64,000 nucleotides of DNA, taken from NCBI RefSeq assembly GCF_039994875.1, contig NZ_CP121196.1, positions 5,084,001 to 5,148,000 of the forward strand, written 5' to 3'. The DNA comes from Telmatobacter sp. DSM 110680 (GTDB lineage Bacteria > Acidobacteriota > Terriglobia > Terriglobales > Acidobacteriaceae). Of this stretch, positions 36,692-45,644 are shown piece after piece. The notes below the pieces were generated by a model, which did no database searches, had not been told where the DNA came from, and saw only the letters and a list, made by a program, of their open reading frames with translations. The position numbers were made by a program, and so were the translations under genes. Position 1 is the first letter of the stretch. Every line of letters starts with the position of its first letter.

Positions 36692-38118
36692 ATTCGTTAA
36701 CCAAACATATTCATCTGAGCGGGATTTGCGGCACGGCAATGGCTTCCCTGGCGGGGCTGCTGCAGCTACAAGGACATCGCATTACTGGTTCTGACAAAGC
36801 GGCCTATCCACCGATGAGCGACCTGTTGAGGTCATTGGGGATTCCGATTCTGGAGCCTTATTCCGAATCGAACCTTGATCCTGCGCCCGACCTTGTCGTG
36901 ATCGGCAATGCACTCTCCCGCGGAAATCCCGAAGTGGAGCGCGTTCTTGATGAGCGCATACCATTCACTTCGATGGCTGCTCTCGTCCGTGAAGAATTTT
37001 TGAAGGGCCGCGAATCGCTGGTGGTCGCCGGTACCCATGGCAAAACTACAACGACGAGCATGCTGGCCTGGATCTACCAAGTTGCGTCACACGATCATGC
37101 AGCGCTAGAGCCTTCATTTCTGATTGGCGGGGTGGCAGAGAACTTCGGCACAAGCTTCCAGCTTCGTCCAACACGCACTTTCATTATTGAGGGCGACGAA
37201 TATGACACCGCGTTCTTCGATAAGGGACCGAAGTTTCTGCACTATTTTCCAGACGCACTGATTCTCACGCATGTTGAGTTCGATCATGCCGACATCTACG
37301 CCGATCTGGAAGCAGTGAAGATCGCTTTCAAGCGCCTGGTCAATCTTGTGCCACGTCGTGGACTGCTGGTCGCCTTTGACGGCAGCGAAAATGTGACCGA
37401 GTGCATCAGTCACGCCTTCTGTCGTATAGAGCGTTACGGATTCAAAGCGGAGTCCGACTGGCAGATTCGTAATCTTCGCCATATTGACGGCGAGACCAAA
37501 TGGGAAATTTGGCGCAACGGTGAACTGTGGTCAGAGCTGAATATGCGTCTCGCTGGCGAGCACAATGTCCTAAATGCAACAGCGGCGGCGGCGCTTGCAG
37601 TCGGTCAAGGCGTCAGCAGGGATGCCATCCGTACTGCTCTGGCCAGTTTTAAGAGCGTCAAGCGGCGTTTGGAAGTCCGCGATGTCATTCGAGGCATTAC
37701 CATCATCGACGACTTTGCACATCATCCGACAGCGATACGCGAGACGCTGCGCGCGCTGCGTTCCGTTTATCCTGATTCGCGTCTATGGGCTGTGCTTGAG
37801 CCGCGTTCGAATACGCTGCGTCGCAAGGTACTCGAAAATGATCTGATTGAAAGTCTGCGAATCGCCGATCGCGTTATTCTTGCCGGCGTGTATCAGCAGC
37901 AGCGGATACCTGATGCTGAGAGGCTCCATCCGGAAGATGTTGTCGACGCTCTCAACGTTGCAGGCACACCGGCCGAATTGCATCCCGGCACCGCTGAAAT
38001 TGTTGAGAGTCTGGCGCAAGAGCTGAAAACAGGCGATGTTGTCGCCATCCTTTCCAATGGCGGCTTCGACGGCATCTATGAGAAACTCCCGGCCCGGCTC
38101 AGAGCCAGCCGATCTTGA
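36688..38118 (+). CDS. mpl: UDP-N-acetylmuramate:L-Ala-gamma-D-Glu-meso-DAP ligase
   Basis: A 476-residue Mur ligase that overlaps the previous gene by four bases (ATGA). The N-terminal Rossmann domain starts HIHLSGICGTAMASLAGLL, followed by IGNALSRGNPEVE, the Mpl-type motif. The ATP loop is VVAGTHGKTTTTSML (about residue 110), then IIEGDEYDTAFFDKGPKF and LTHVEFDHADIY, again Mpl-like rather than MurC. The C-terminal domain has IIDDFAHHPTAIRETL and AVLEPRSNTLRR. Mpl joins recycled tripeptide to UDP-MurNAc and bypasses de novo MurC-MurE. Its position next to an LD-carboxypeptidase makes a complete recycling step. Length is close to the Escherichia coli enzyme (457). Confidence 0.93.
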   Translation: MNSLTKHIHLSGICGTAMASLAGLLQLQGHRITGSDKAAYPPMSDLLRSLGIPILEPYSESNLDPAPDLVVIGNALSRGNPEVERVLDERIPFTSMAALVREEFLKGRESLVVAGTHGKTTTTSMLAWIYQVASHDHAALEPSFLIGGVAENFGTSFQLRPTRTFIIEGDEYDTAFFDKGPKFLHYFPDALILTHVEFDHADIYADLEAVKIAFKRLVNLVPRRGLLVAFDGSENVTECISHAFCRIERYGFKAESDWQIRNLRHIDGETKWEIWRNGELWSELNMRLAGEHNVLNATAAAALAVGQGVSRDAIRTALASFKSVKRRLEVRDVIRGITIIDDFAHHPTAIRETLRALRSVYPDSRLWAVLEPRSNTLRRKVLENDLIESLRIADRVILAGVYQQQRIPDAERLHPEDVVDALNVAGTPAELHPGTAEIVESLAQELKTGDVVAILSNGGFDGIYEKLPARLRASRS

Positions 38119-38133
38119 GCGAGAAAGATTGTC

Positions 38134-38844
38134 ATGATACCGTCACTGCTCCTGCTGGCCACCTTTGTCATCCTCGGCATTCCGGCTGCGATCATCTTCC
38201 TTCCGTGGTCGATCATTACCGGCAACGCGCTGCCACTCTACACGGCTGCGCAGGTAATCGTGCGCACTGGGTACTTCCTCGCTCGCATCCGCGTTGAAGT
38301 GACTGGACGCGAATTAGTGCCCGCGAACACTGCTTGCATCTTCATGGCTAACCACGTTTCGAATCTCGATCCACCAGCGCTGATTCCAAATATTCCAGGG
38401 CGGACTTCAGCTTTTGTGAAGCGCTCGCTGATGCACATTCCGGTGTTTGGATGGGGATTGAAGCAGGGTGAGTTCGTTCCTGTGGACCGCGATGGCCGCA
38501 TTGAAAGCGCACAGGAGAGCATCGCCGCAGCACGCGCTGTGCTCGCAAAAAACATACATATCACAACATTCGTTGAAGGGACGCGCTCGAAAGATGGACG
38601 CATGCTTCCCTTCAAAAAGGGTCCGTTCTTCCTCGCCAAAGAGACAGGAGCGCCATGCATTCCGGTTTCGATTTGGGGAACGGAAACCATGATGTCAAAG
38701 GGCAGCATGAAGATCCATCCCGGGACCGCACACGTCACATTCCATGGCCCCATTGATCCAGCCGATTACGAGAGGCGCGAAGACCTGATGGTGGCCGTGC
38801 GTGCAGCGATTGCGTCGGGATTGCCGGAGTGGATGCGGACTTAG
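38134..38844 (+). CDS. plsC: 1-acyl-sn-glycerol-3-phosphate acyltransferase, PlsC type
   Basis: A 236-residue membrane-associated protein. One hydrophobic segment at the N-terminus (LLLLATFVILGIPAAIIFL) and a second around residue 35 anchor it to the inner membrane. The acyltransferase motifs are NHVSNLD (HX4D, about residue 72), FVEGTRSKDG (substrate phosphate binding) and PCIPVSI. PlsC acylates lysophosphatidic acid to phosphatidic acid. It lies 15 bp after mpl in the same direction and ends the long operon; the convergent SPOR gene finishes eight bases beyond it. A role in lysophospholipid or ornithine-lipid acylation cannot be excluded. Confidence 0.87.
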   Translation: MIPSLLLLATFVILGIPAAIIFLPWSIITGNALPLYTAAQVIVRTGYFLARIRVEVTGRELVPANTACIFMANHVSNLDPPALIPNIPGRTSAFVKRSLMHIPVFGWGLKQGEFVPVDRDGRIESAQESIAAARAVLAKNIHITTFVEGTRSKDGRMLPFKKGPFFLAKETGAPCIPVSIWGTETMMSKGSMKIHPGTAHVTFHGPIDPADYERREDLMVAVRAAIASGLPEWMRT

Positions 38845-38851
38845 CGCACGG

Positions 38852-39550
38852 TTATTGCACTACGGCGTTGTAGCCGTCGTTGAGCAGTTTTTGCCGCATG
38901 GCGTTCGCGTCATTGCGATTCACAAACGGTCCCGTCTGGACGTGAATGAGGCTGTCTCCGTTGTCGCGACGGGCAGTAACCGAATACCCTCGCCTTCGCA
39001 GAGCATTCACGAGAACATCTGCGTCTTCAGAATGAGACACTGCGGCGATCTGTACCATCCAGCCTTGCGTCTTGGTCATCGGTGGCAGGATCTGTGTCGG
39101 CGAAGACGGGGATGTGCTGAGCGGGCCTCCGGGAGCGGGCTGGACCTGCGAACCAGCCGCCTGCTTGAGTTGGGGCTGCGCTGAATCTGCACCATTGTCC
39201 GCGACGGCGGGAACAACTTGCGCGGGCTGAGTTGGATCACCGGAAGTATCGGTGGAAACCTCGGCGGCCGGCTGAACCGGAGGCGGAGCTTGTGCCTGGC
39301 CTGCCCCTGGCTTGGAACCAGACCCAACCGGTGTGACCGATGGTCTGACATTGGGCGTCGGAAGAATATTGGAAGCGGACGGGCCCGTCGATGTGCGGTG
39401 CCCGACAGCGTATCCCAGCCCAAAGCAGAGAACGCAAATCCCAATCAGTCCACCACCGAGGACAAAAAGCGTGCCTCCGCCTAGCGTTAGCTCGGTGTCA
39501 CGCACGCTCTCTTCGGCTTCCAAGTCTTCTTTAGTAAAGTCTCGAATCAT
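38852..39550 (-). CDS. SPOR-domain membrane protein
   Basis: A 232-residue bitopic protein. Residues 1-24 are cytoplasmic and acidic, one transmembrane helix follows at 25-50 (GGGTLFVLGGGLIGICVLC), then a long Pro/Gln/Ser/Ala-rich periplasmic linker (about 52-160). The C-terminal 70 residues are a SPOR domain (GWMVQIAAVSHSEDADVLVN, LIHVQTGPFVNRNDAN). SPOR domains bind denuded glycan strands of peptidoglycan at the division septum; FtsN and DedD have the same architecture. It is the last gene of a minus-strand run with SPFH and NfeD proteins. Confidence 0.86.
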   Translation of the reverse strand: MIRDFTKEDLEAEESVRDTELTLGGGTLFVLGGGLIGICVLCFGLGYAVGHRTSTGPSASNILPTPNVRPSVTPVGSGSKPGAGQAQAPPPVQPAAEVSTDTSGDPTQPAQVVPAVADNGADSAQPQLKQAAGSQVQPAPGGPLSTSPSSPTQILPPMTKTQGWMVQIAAVSHSEDADVLVNALRRRGYSVTARRDNGDSLIHVQTGPFVNRNDANAMRQKLLNDGYNAVVQ

Positions 39551-39592
39551 TCATGGCTCTGGGCTTATGGGTAGTGACCTGACTTCGGTCCA

Positions 39593-40387
39593 CTATCCTT
39601 GCGTACTATCTCCTGCAGGCTTTTCGATGAACGGCTTTGACGTTGTCAGTTTATTCAACATCGAAAGCAGTTCCATCGGCAACGGAAATACGATCGTCGT
39701 ATTCTTCTCGACACCGATTTCAGTGAGCGTCTGCAAATAGCGCAATTGCAGCGTCATGGGCTGCGTTGCCAACAAAGCCGCAGCGTCTACCAGCTTCTGA
39801 GCTGCATTAAATTCGCCTTCGGCATGGATGATCTTGGAGCGTTTCTCGCGCTCCGCCTCGGCCTGCTTGGCCATGGCACGCAACATCTGCTCTGGCAGAT
39901 CCACCTGCTTGACTTCTACCGAAATAACTTTGACGCCGAAAGGCTCGGTGCGCTGATCGATGATCGTCTGAATCTTCAGGTTCAACTTGTCGCGATGGCT
40001 TAGCAGTTCGTCCAGTTCCACTTCGCCCAAGACCGAACGCAGCGTCGTCTGGGCGAACTGCGAGGTCTGGTAGACATAATTCGCCACCTTGATGGCCGCG
40101 GCGTTTGGATCAACTACGTACAGCGTGACGACTGCGTTGACCTTGAGGGTCACGTTGTCGCGTGTGATTACATCCTGTGCCGGGACTTCCAACACTTCCT
40201 GTCGCAGCGAAATGCGCACCATCTGGTCCATCGGGCGGAAAACCGCGATGATTCCCGGGCCTTTAGGCGGCGTCAGGGCGCGACCGAAGCGGAAGATCAC
40301 CGCCCGCTCATAGTCGCGCAGGATCTTGATGGAGTTGATGAGATACAAGGCAAAAATAGCAATAACAATCAGAAACGGAGTCAGCAT
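39593..40387 (-). CDS. SPFH/stomatin-family membrane protein (slipin)
   Basis: A 264-residue protein from the ATG at 40387, with GAGGGA six bases upstream. An N-terminal hairpin-like membrane segment (LTPFLIVIAIFALYLINSI) is followed by the SPFH/band-7 domain, with EVPAQDVITRDNVTLKVNAVV and RSVLGEVELDELLSHRDKLN, and a coiled region (AKQAEAEREKRSKIIHAEGE). Prokaryotic stomatins form membrane microdomain cages and are nearly always next to an NfeD protease that cleaves their C-terminus. Here the NfeD gene is 41 bp upstream in the same operon. The C-terminus ends Lys/Pro-rich after a hydrophobic patch. Confidence 0.92.
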   Translation of the reverse strand: MLTPFLIVIAIFALYLINSIKILRDYERAVIFRFGRALTPPKGPGIIAVFRPMDQMVRISLRQEVLEVPAQDVITRDNVTLKVNAVVTLYVVDPNAAAIKVANYVYQTSQFAQTTLRSVLGEVELDELLSHRDKLNLKIQTIIDQRTEPFGVKVISVEVKQVDLPEQMLRAMAKQAEAEREKRSKIIHAEGEFNAAQKLVDAAALLATQPMTLQLRYLQTLTEIGVEKNTTIVFPLPMELLSMLNKLTTSKPFIEKPAGDSTQG

Positions 40388-40428
40388 TTCGTGTCCCTCA
40401 CTCAGCACGGATTGTACTCCCGCTGGTT

Positions 40429-41769
40429 TTAAGTAGCGGTTTGAGGCGGTTTCGACTGCTCTAGAGGCGCAACTCTCAACAGATATTGCTCGTGTCCAAC
40501 AACGCGTAACCGGGTCCCTGCGGGCACAGACTCGCTGGCCACCGCGTCCCAAATCTCGCCTTCCACCAGGACGTGACCTTCTGGCGCCAAGGTTTCCATC
40601 GCCGAGGCCGTGCTCCCGATCAACGCATCGGCACCGAGTCGAGCCTTAATCCGCCGGGCGCGCCAAGCAAGGCGCACAAGGAAAACGGTGATGCCGCCGA
40701 ATCCAACACTTACCGCAATGGCTACCCAGGGACGAATCCGCAGTTCAGGAATCGGCGCGGCAACCAGGGTAAGGGTTCCAAAGATCAGGCATACTACACC
40801 CGCCAGCGCGAGCACTCCGTGGCCACCAAATTTTGCTTCCAGCAGCATCAACGCAAACGCCGCGAATAAAAGCAATACCGCCGTGAAACGGATGGGAAGC
40901 AGGTCGAGAGCGAAGATACCGAGCAGCAACATCAACGTGCCCAGCGCGCCCGGCACAATGGTTCCCGGCGTATTGAATTCCAGATATATAAGCAGCGCGC
41001 CGAAGACTAGAAGCAGCAACGCTATGTTAGGGTTCACCAGCCATCCGAGCAGATTTTCGCGCACGGTTGGCTGTACGACTTGAATCCTTGCGTTTCTGGT
41101 GTGGAGGATTGTTTTTGTTCCATCCATCCGGGTAATTGAGCGGCCATCGAGTGAATCGAGCAATTGCGTGTCATTCGGCGCGATCGCATCGATAAGATGC
41201 TGGGTCTGCGCTTCCTCAGCTGTGTAGGAGTGCGACGATGCCACTGCGGCGATGGCGGCATCGGTGTTGCGATTGCGCCTGGCAACATACGAGCGCATGA
41301 AAGCTTCTGCATCGTTTTCAATTTTCTGACTCAAGGTCTCATCGGGCTTTCCGCCCTCAAAGACAACGTGGGCCGCGCCGGCGTTGGTTCCGGGCGCCAT
41401 GGCAGCGATGTCAGCGGCCTCAAGCAGAAAGAATCCCGCTGAACCAGCGCGAGCGCCCGCTGGAGCAACGTAGACGATCACCGGCACGCGCGAACTGAGG
41501 ATCGCTCCCGCCATGGTGCGCATAGAATCCACAAGCCCGCCGGGCGTGTTGATCTCAACAAGGAGCGCGGAGGCGCCATCGGTGTTGGCCTGAGCAATCG
41601 CTCGGTCCAACAATCCCGCAGTTACTGGTTGAATTGTCTGGTCGAGCACTAGCTTATCGACGACAGGCTGCTGGGCACTTGTGACTCGAGCACAAATACA
41701 AACCAATGCTATGGCTACGGTAAATCTGAATGCTTTGCGGAACTTGAATCCACGCACTTGCTCAAGCAT
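40429..41769 (-). CDS. NfeD-family membrane serine protease (ClpP-class, stomatin-associated)
   Basis: A 446-residue protein with a signal peptide (to about residue 33, TSAQQ). The ClpP-like Ser/Lys protease domain follows: VEINTPGGLVDSM, APAGARAGSAGFFLL with Ser110, and Lys149 in QKIENDAEAFMRS, matching the Ser-Lys dyad of archaeal 1510-N. Five membrane helices lie at about residues 240-375, and a C-terminal NfeD OB-fold domain ends the protein (LVEGEIWDAVASESVPAGTRL). In studied archaeal homologues it cleaves the partner stomatin, which is encoded directly downstream here. The substrate in this organism is inferred. Confidence 0.92.
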   Translation of the reverse strand: MLEQVRGFKFRKAFRFTVAIALVCICARVTSAQQPVVDKLVLDQTIQPVTAGLLDRAIAQANTDGASALLVEINTPGGLVDSMRTMAGAILSSRVPVIVYVAPAGARAGSAGFFLLEAADIAAMAPGTNAGAAHVVFEGGKPDETLSQKIENDAEAFMRSYVARRNRNTDAAIAAVASSHSYTAEEAQTQHLIDAIAPNDTQLLDSLDGRSITRMDGTKTILHTRNARIQVVQPTVRENLLGWLVNPNIALLLLVFGALLIYLEFNTPGTIVPGALGTLMLLLGIFALDLLPIRFTAVLLLFAAFALMLLEAKFGGHGVLALAGVVCLIFGTLTLVAAPIPELRIRPWVAIAVSVGFGGITVFLVRLAWRARRIKARLGADALIGSTASAMETLAPEGHVLVEGEIWDAVASESVPAGTRLRVVGHEQYLLRVAPLEQSKPPQTAT

Positions 41770-41784
41770 GGCTCGCTCCCATCA

Positions 41785-43410
41785 TTACTGCGTTTTCCCG
41801 GACCTCGCCTCAATCTGGCGATTCAGTTCTTTCGCGGTCGCGCTGGCCGGGTCAATCTTTAGCGCTTCTCCAACTTCCCTGCTGGCATCGTCCATATGGT
41901 TAGACGCGAGATCGAGCCGGCCCAATACGAGATAGGCATCGAGCGAAGGTGAAAGCTTCAGAGCGGCATTTGCCTCTTTACGCGCTCCCGCGACATCGCC
42001 AGTGCGCTCGCGAACAGCCGCTAAACCGGCGTGTGCATCGGCCAAGGATCCGTCATCGATCTCCGCGGATTGGAACAGCCGCTCGGCCTCGAGCAACAAA
42101 CCCCGGTTGAAGTAGTCTTTCGCGTGAGCGGAGAGCTTCACGGCACGATCGTGCGGCGACAGCGCAGCCAACCGCGTCGCTTCCATCTGGTCCATCATCA
42201 AGGCTGCCTGTTTGAATGCGCCTGCGTCAAAGGTGCGCACAATGCGCTCCAGTGGTTCGGCTGCGTCTTCGGCATCAGCCGACTTCGGAGACTTCCAAGC
42301 AGCAAGCAATTTCTGAGCCTCTGCATCCGTCGGCCGTAGTTTGAGGCATTGATTCATTTCATTGACGGCATTTGACTCGGAGCCATGGCGCTTAAGGCTG
42401 AGGGCAAGGTTGAAGTGGTAATCGGCATCGTTTGGGTCAGCAGCCGCAGCCTGGACGAACAGGCCCGTGCCGTCATGATTTTGACGGCTCACAGCGACTG
42501 CTTCGTTGTTCACCACTTCGGCCAGGGGTAGTTCTTGAGCGACCCCTGCGAATGCATCCTGAGCTTGCGCATAGGAACCAAAGTATAGGAGAGAAAGTCC
42601 GCGATAGAACCCAGCTTCGAGCGCGTCAGAGTCGTTCGGACTTACCTTCGCAAACGATGCCGCAGCTTCCTCGTACTGCTGTCCATTGAAGTCTTCGCGA
42701 CCGAGTGCCATCCATGCGGGACTGAAATTTGGACTCAAGGCCACGGATTGTTTCAGATGTCGCTCGCGCTCCTGCTGGTCCGGCTCCGAAATTCCCCGGA
42801 TGTATTGCTCGAAGGCGTCGAGGCGCAAACTTGCGCCTGCTGCGAGGAAGGTGTCCTGCGCTACGCTGAAACCGGGGTCCATAACGCGCGTAAGACGCCA
42901 GGCGAGCGAATCAAAGACGGCAATCATATCGTGCATCTCTCCGCGTGCCATCACCGCATCGCTCATGCGAAGCCGGGGAACGTTAAGAACGCGTGCCTCA
43001 GCAACGATACCTGTGCCTTCGATCCGATAGCTGCCCACAATGATGGAGTCGACGTCGAGCGTCTGCGCCAGTTTCAATGCACTGGCGCGCGATGGCTGAA
43101 AATGCTGCGGCAGACCGAGATGGTCGAGGGCATACATACGATCTGCCCGGCTCATGGGTGCAAAGCCCGCCGAGGCAAAACGAGCGTCGAGGATTTCAGG
43201 CGCAGCCTCGCGGATCCACTCGAGGTTCGGTTGTCCTGTCCCATTATCGAATGGAAGAACAAGCAGTATGCGGTTTTTGCCGGCGTTGGCCGCATCGGAA
43301 ACCGCCTGAGCGCGAGCATGGAGGCCAACCACCAACGTCAGCAAGAGTGCAAGCGCGGCACCTGACCTGACCGTTTGAACATATCTGCGAAATAGAAGAA
43401 GAAGGAGCAC
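41785..43410 (-). CDS. TPR-repeat protein with TolB/CsgG-like N-terminal domain
   Basis: A 541-residue protein from a GTG start, with a signal peptide ending near HARAQ (residue 35). Residues 47-180 (ILLVLPFDNGTGQPNLEWI, LKLAQTLDVDSIIVGSYRIEG) resemble the alpha/beta domain that precedes TPRs in many acidobacterial proteins; such domains recall CsgG/TolB-like folds. From about 190 to the end there are some eight to ten TPR-type helical repeats. No catalytic motif. It lies 15 bp upstream of the NfeD gene and could act as a periplasmic scaffold for that system, but the link is positional only. Confidence 0.72.
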   Translation of the reverse strand: MLLLLLFRRYVQTVRSGAALALLLTLVVGLHARAQAVSDAANAGKNRILLVLPFDNGTGQPNLEWIREAAPEILDARFASAGFAPMSRADRMYALDHLGLPQHFQPSRASALKLAQTLDVDSIIVGSYRIEGTGIVAEARVLNVPRLRMSDAVMARGEMHDMIAVFDSLAWRLTRVMDPGFSVAQDTFLAAGASLRLDAFEQYIRGISEPDQQERERHLKQSVALSPNFSPAWMALGREDFNGQQYEEAAASFAKVSPNDSDALEAGFYRGLSLLYFGSYAQAQDAFAGVAQELPLAEVVNNEAVAVSRQNHDGTGLFVQAAAADPNDADYHFNLALSLKRHGSESNAVNEMNQCLKLRPTDAEAQKLLAAWKSPKSADAEDAAEPLERIVRTFDAGAFKQAALMMDQMEATRLAALSPHDRAVKLSAHAKDYFNRGLLLEAERLFQSAEIDDGSLADAHAGLAAVRERTGDVAGARKEANAALKLSPSLDAYLVLGRLDLASNHMDDASREVGEALKIDPASATAKELNRQIEARSGKTQ

Positions 43411-43472
43411 GACAGGCTCGATTATAGGTGTTTTGGCGATCTGCCGCAGTGTTCCGAAAATGCCGTGCCGGT

Positions 43473-45092
43473 TCAGCGTACAGGGTTCGGCAACGGCATG
43501 CGAGCTTCAAATTGGCGGTTGAAACGGATCAATGCGATCCACTGGTCGTGATCTTCGCGCTGCCACTCCAGCGTTCCATGGAGACGCAAGGCGATGGCTT
43601 CGGGCGGCAAGTCATGGTGCAAGCCGAAGTACTTCCGATCGAGGGCTTCACTCTTCGGCCCAAGACTCAACAGCATAGTCGGAGGATCATATTTCGTGGA
43701 GAACACGAGGGCGGTGGAATAACCGCTGGGGTCGTCGGCAGCACGATTGATCTGCCCCTCAGTGAAGTCTTCGAGTGGGTAAACCTGATAAGGCGTTTTG
43801 ACATAACCCAACTCCGGCTTGGTCAGTTCGTCGGTAACAGGCCATGCGGAGAGAACGGTGGATCCCGGGTAGCGTTTGTTCAGCTGATATATCCCTGCGA
43901 CGTGGAGTCGAATTACCCGCGCGTACTCCAGGTTGTCTTCGGGTGCAAAACGGTACGGCGGGTTGATGAACAGACCTGCGATGAATGCCACTGCGGAAAG
44001 TGCGGCAAGCGCCTGCCAGTACGGTACGCGGCGCGAGAAGGTGGAAACGGCGACGAGCAAGACCAGCGGGTACATTGGCAGCAGGTAGCGCGTGAGCAAT
44101 GCTCCGCCTAAAACACTGAACAGAACTGCGTTGGCGAGGAGGATGAAGAATATCTGCCAGAGAACTGTCTTGCTCAGGTAAGGCCGTTCGCGACCCTCGG
44201 CATCGACTCTCGGATTCAGCATGAGTGCGGCAATTGTCAGAAGAGCAGGCACGAACATGTTCATGTGCGCGGTAAGGTGCAGCAGGCGGTGCCCGAAGGC
44301 CGCGAGAAAGCGCGCCGGCGCAAGGTTAGCCTGAGCGTTGTACTTGAGAAACTGGGGATTGCCGAAGACAAATCCTGTTTTAGAAAAATGCCACGCATAC
44401 CACGCCACCAGTGCCAGAGCGCAACCGGCTAACCACGCTGCGTCTTTCCAACGGCGGCTCCTCGTTGGTTGCGATGTCCGGAACCCGTCCACGATCGCAA
44501 GTATCGCTAGGGTCATGGGAACTACGATGGCCGTTTCTTTCGAGAGCACTGCTGCCGTGAACCATAACGCCGCGAGGATCGGGCGGCGATTGGAATCCGG
44601 AAGCGCGTAAACGAGTCCCCACAACGTAAAGGCGGCGGCAAAAATATCGGCTTGTGCCAGTGTGCTCTGGGCGAACCACACTGGATAAAGCGCGGTCAGT
44701 AGGACTGTCCAAAAGGCGACCTGTCCGGAACCTGCGACGCGTTGCGCCAATCGCCAAACCGCGAGCAGGCCAAATGAAGAGACGATCAGCACGGCCTCTC
44801 GCGTCACTTCGGGGTAGTAGCCCGATAACTTCCACCAAAGAGCCAGGTAAACGCTAGGCAGCGGCGGATGCGCGTTCGACATTGTGGTGAAGGGGATGAG
44901 GGAACCGGTGCGGAAGAAATCCCAAGCTGCGGGGATGTAGTATCCAGCCTCATCCCAGTAATACGGCAGCCTGAGCAGCGAAACATGGCTCAGATACAGC
45001 GCTGCGAAGATAACAGGGAACACCATCCACGGAGGAAACGGCGCATCCGGACGCGGTTCGAGGATTTTTCGCAGACGCAGTTGCTTGCTCAT
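43473..45092 (-). CDS. GT39/ArnT-like membrane glycosyltransferase
   Basis: A 539-residue protein with about eleven to twelve membrane spans. The first periplasmic loop carries YYWDEAGYYIPAAWDF, the Asp-Glu catalytic motif of PMT/ArnT-type enzymes that use polyprenyl-phosphate sugars. HPPLPSVYLALWWKLSG and SKETAIVVPM fit the family too. The C-terminal 130 residues are soluble, periplasmic and lack a recognised fold. Such enzymes add mannose, aminoarabinose or similar sugars to proteins, lipid A or glycans. The acceptor is unknown. It stands alone between the TPR gene (62 bp downstream) and a DUF3467 gene. Confidence 0.85.
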   Translation of the reverse strand: MSKQLRLRKILEPRPDAPFPPWMVFPVIFAALYLSHVSLLRLPYYWDEAGYYIPAAWDFFRTGSLIPFTTMSNAHPPLPSVYLALWWKLSGYYPEVTREAVLIVSSFGLLAVWRLAQRVAGSGQVAFWTVLLTALYPVWFAQSTLAQADIFAAAFTLWGLVYALPDSNRRPILAALWFTAAVLSKETAIVVPMTLAILAIVDGFRTSQPTRSRRWKDAAWLAGCALALVAWYAWHFSKTGFVFGNPQFLKYNAQANLAPARFLAAFGHRLLHLTAHMNMFVPALLTIAALMLNPRVDAEGRERPYLSKTVLWQIFFILLANAVLFSVLGGALLTRYLLPMYPLVLLVAVSTFSRRVPYWQALAALSAVAFIAGLFINPPYRFAPEDNLEYARVIRLHVAGIYQLNKRYPGSTVLSAWPVTDELTKPELGYVKTPYQVYPLEDFTEGQINRAADDPSGYSTALVFSTKYDPPTMLLSLGPKSEALDRKYFGLHHDLPPEAIALRLHGTLEWQREDHDQWIALIRFNRQFEARMPLPNPVR

Positions 45093-45133
45093 GAACCTGT
45101 CTTTTTAAGTAGCCCGCTTGTCTGACCGGACAA

Positions 45134-45439
45134 TCAATTCACTGGACCCTGGGGGAAGTTCATGTTCTGCGGCTCGAGATTCAGAGTTCCGAATGCCTGT
45201 TCATACTGCGAGAGGTTTTGTCCGAGCACATTCCAGAGCGCCTTTGCCTGTTGAGGGCTGAGAAAGATGGCCTGGTGGTTGCGGATGGTCACCTGCTCGG
45301 GGCTGTCGCTGGAGGCGAGGCCGAAAACCAGCGAGAAGTCCCATACACTCACGCGGACCTGGACGCTGTTTGCATAGGTCTCGCGGTAGTCCGGAGTCTG
45401 AACGACGTTCATCTGGGGTTGTTGCGGGGTCTGACTCAT
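45134..45439 (-). CDS. DUF3467 protein
   Basis: A 101-residue protein with GAAGAAA a few bases before its ATG. The pattern YANSVQVRVSVWDFSLVFGL, then SPQQAKALWNVLGQNLSQYE, matches DUF3467: a small beta-rich domain with a C-terminal helix. It has no signal peptide or membrane segment. Function is unknown; it is common in Acidobacteria, Bacteroidetes and archaea. It lies 41 bp upstream of the GT39-type gene. Confidence 0.8.
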   Translation of the reverse strand: MSQTPQQPQMNVVQTPDYRETYANSVQVRVSVWDFSLVFGLASSDSPEQVTIRNHQAIFLSPQQAKALWNVLGQNLSQYEQAFGTLNLEPQNMNFPQGPVN

Positions 45440-45644
45440 AGTTTCTTCAGATTAACCTGTCCGGGTGGGGCTTACCGGGTCGCTTGCCAGCCTCAATCAG
45501 GAAAGATAGTCAGGCAGAAGGTTCTGGAAGGTCGGCCACATCATTGCGCGATGCCATTATGGATGGCACGAAGGTCCCCTTGAGAGTCTGCAGCACTCAG
45601 GTCTTTCGAGCCTTCCTCACCTGTCGCACTGATGCTTCGTAACA

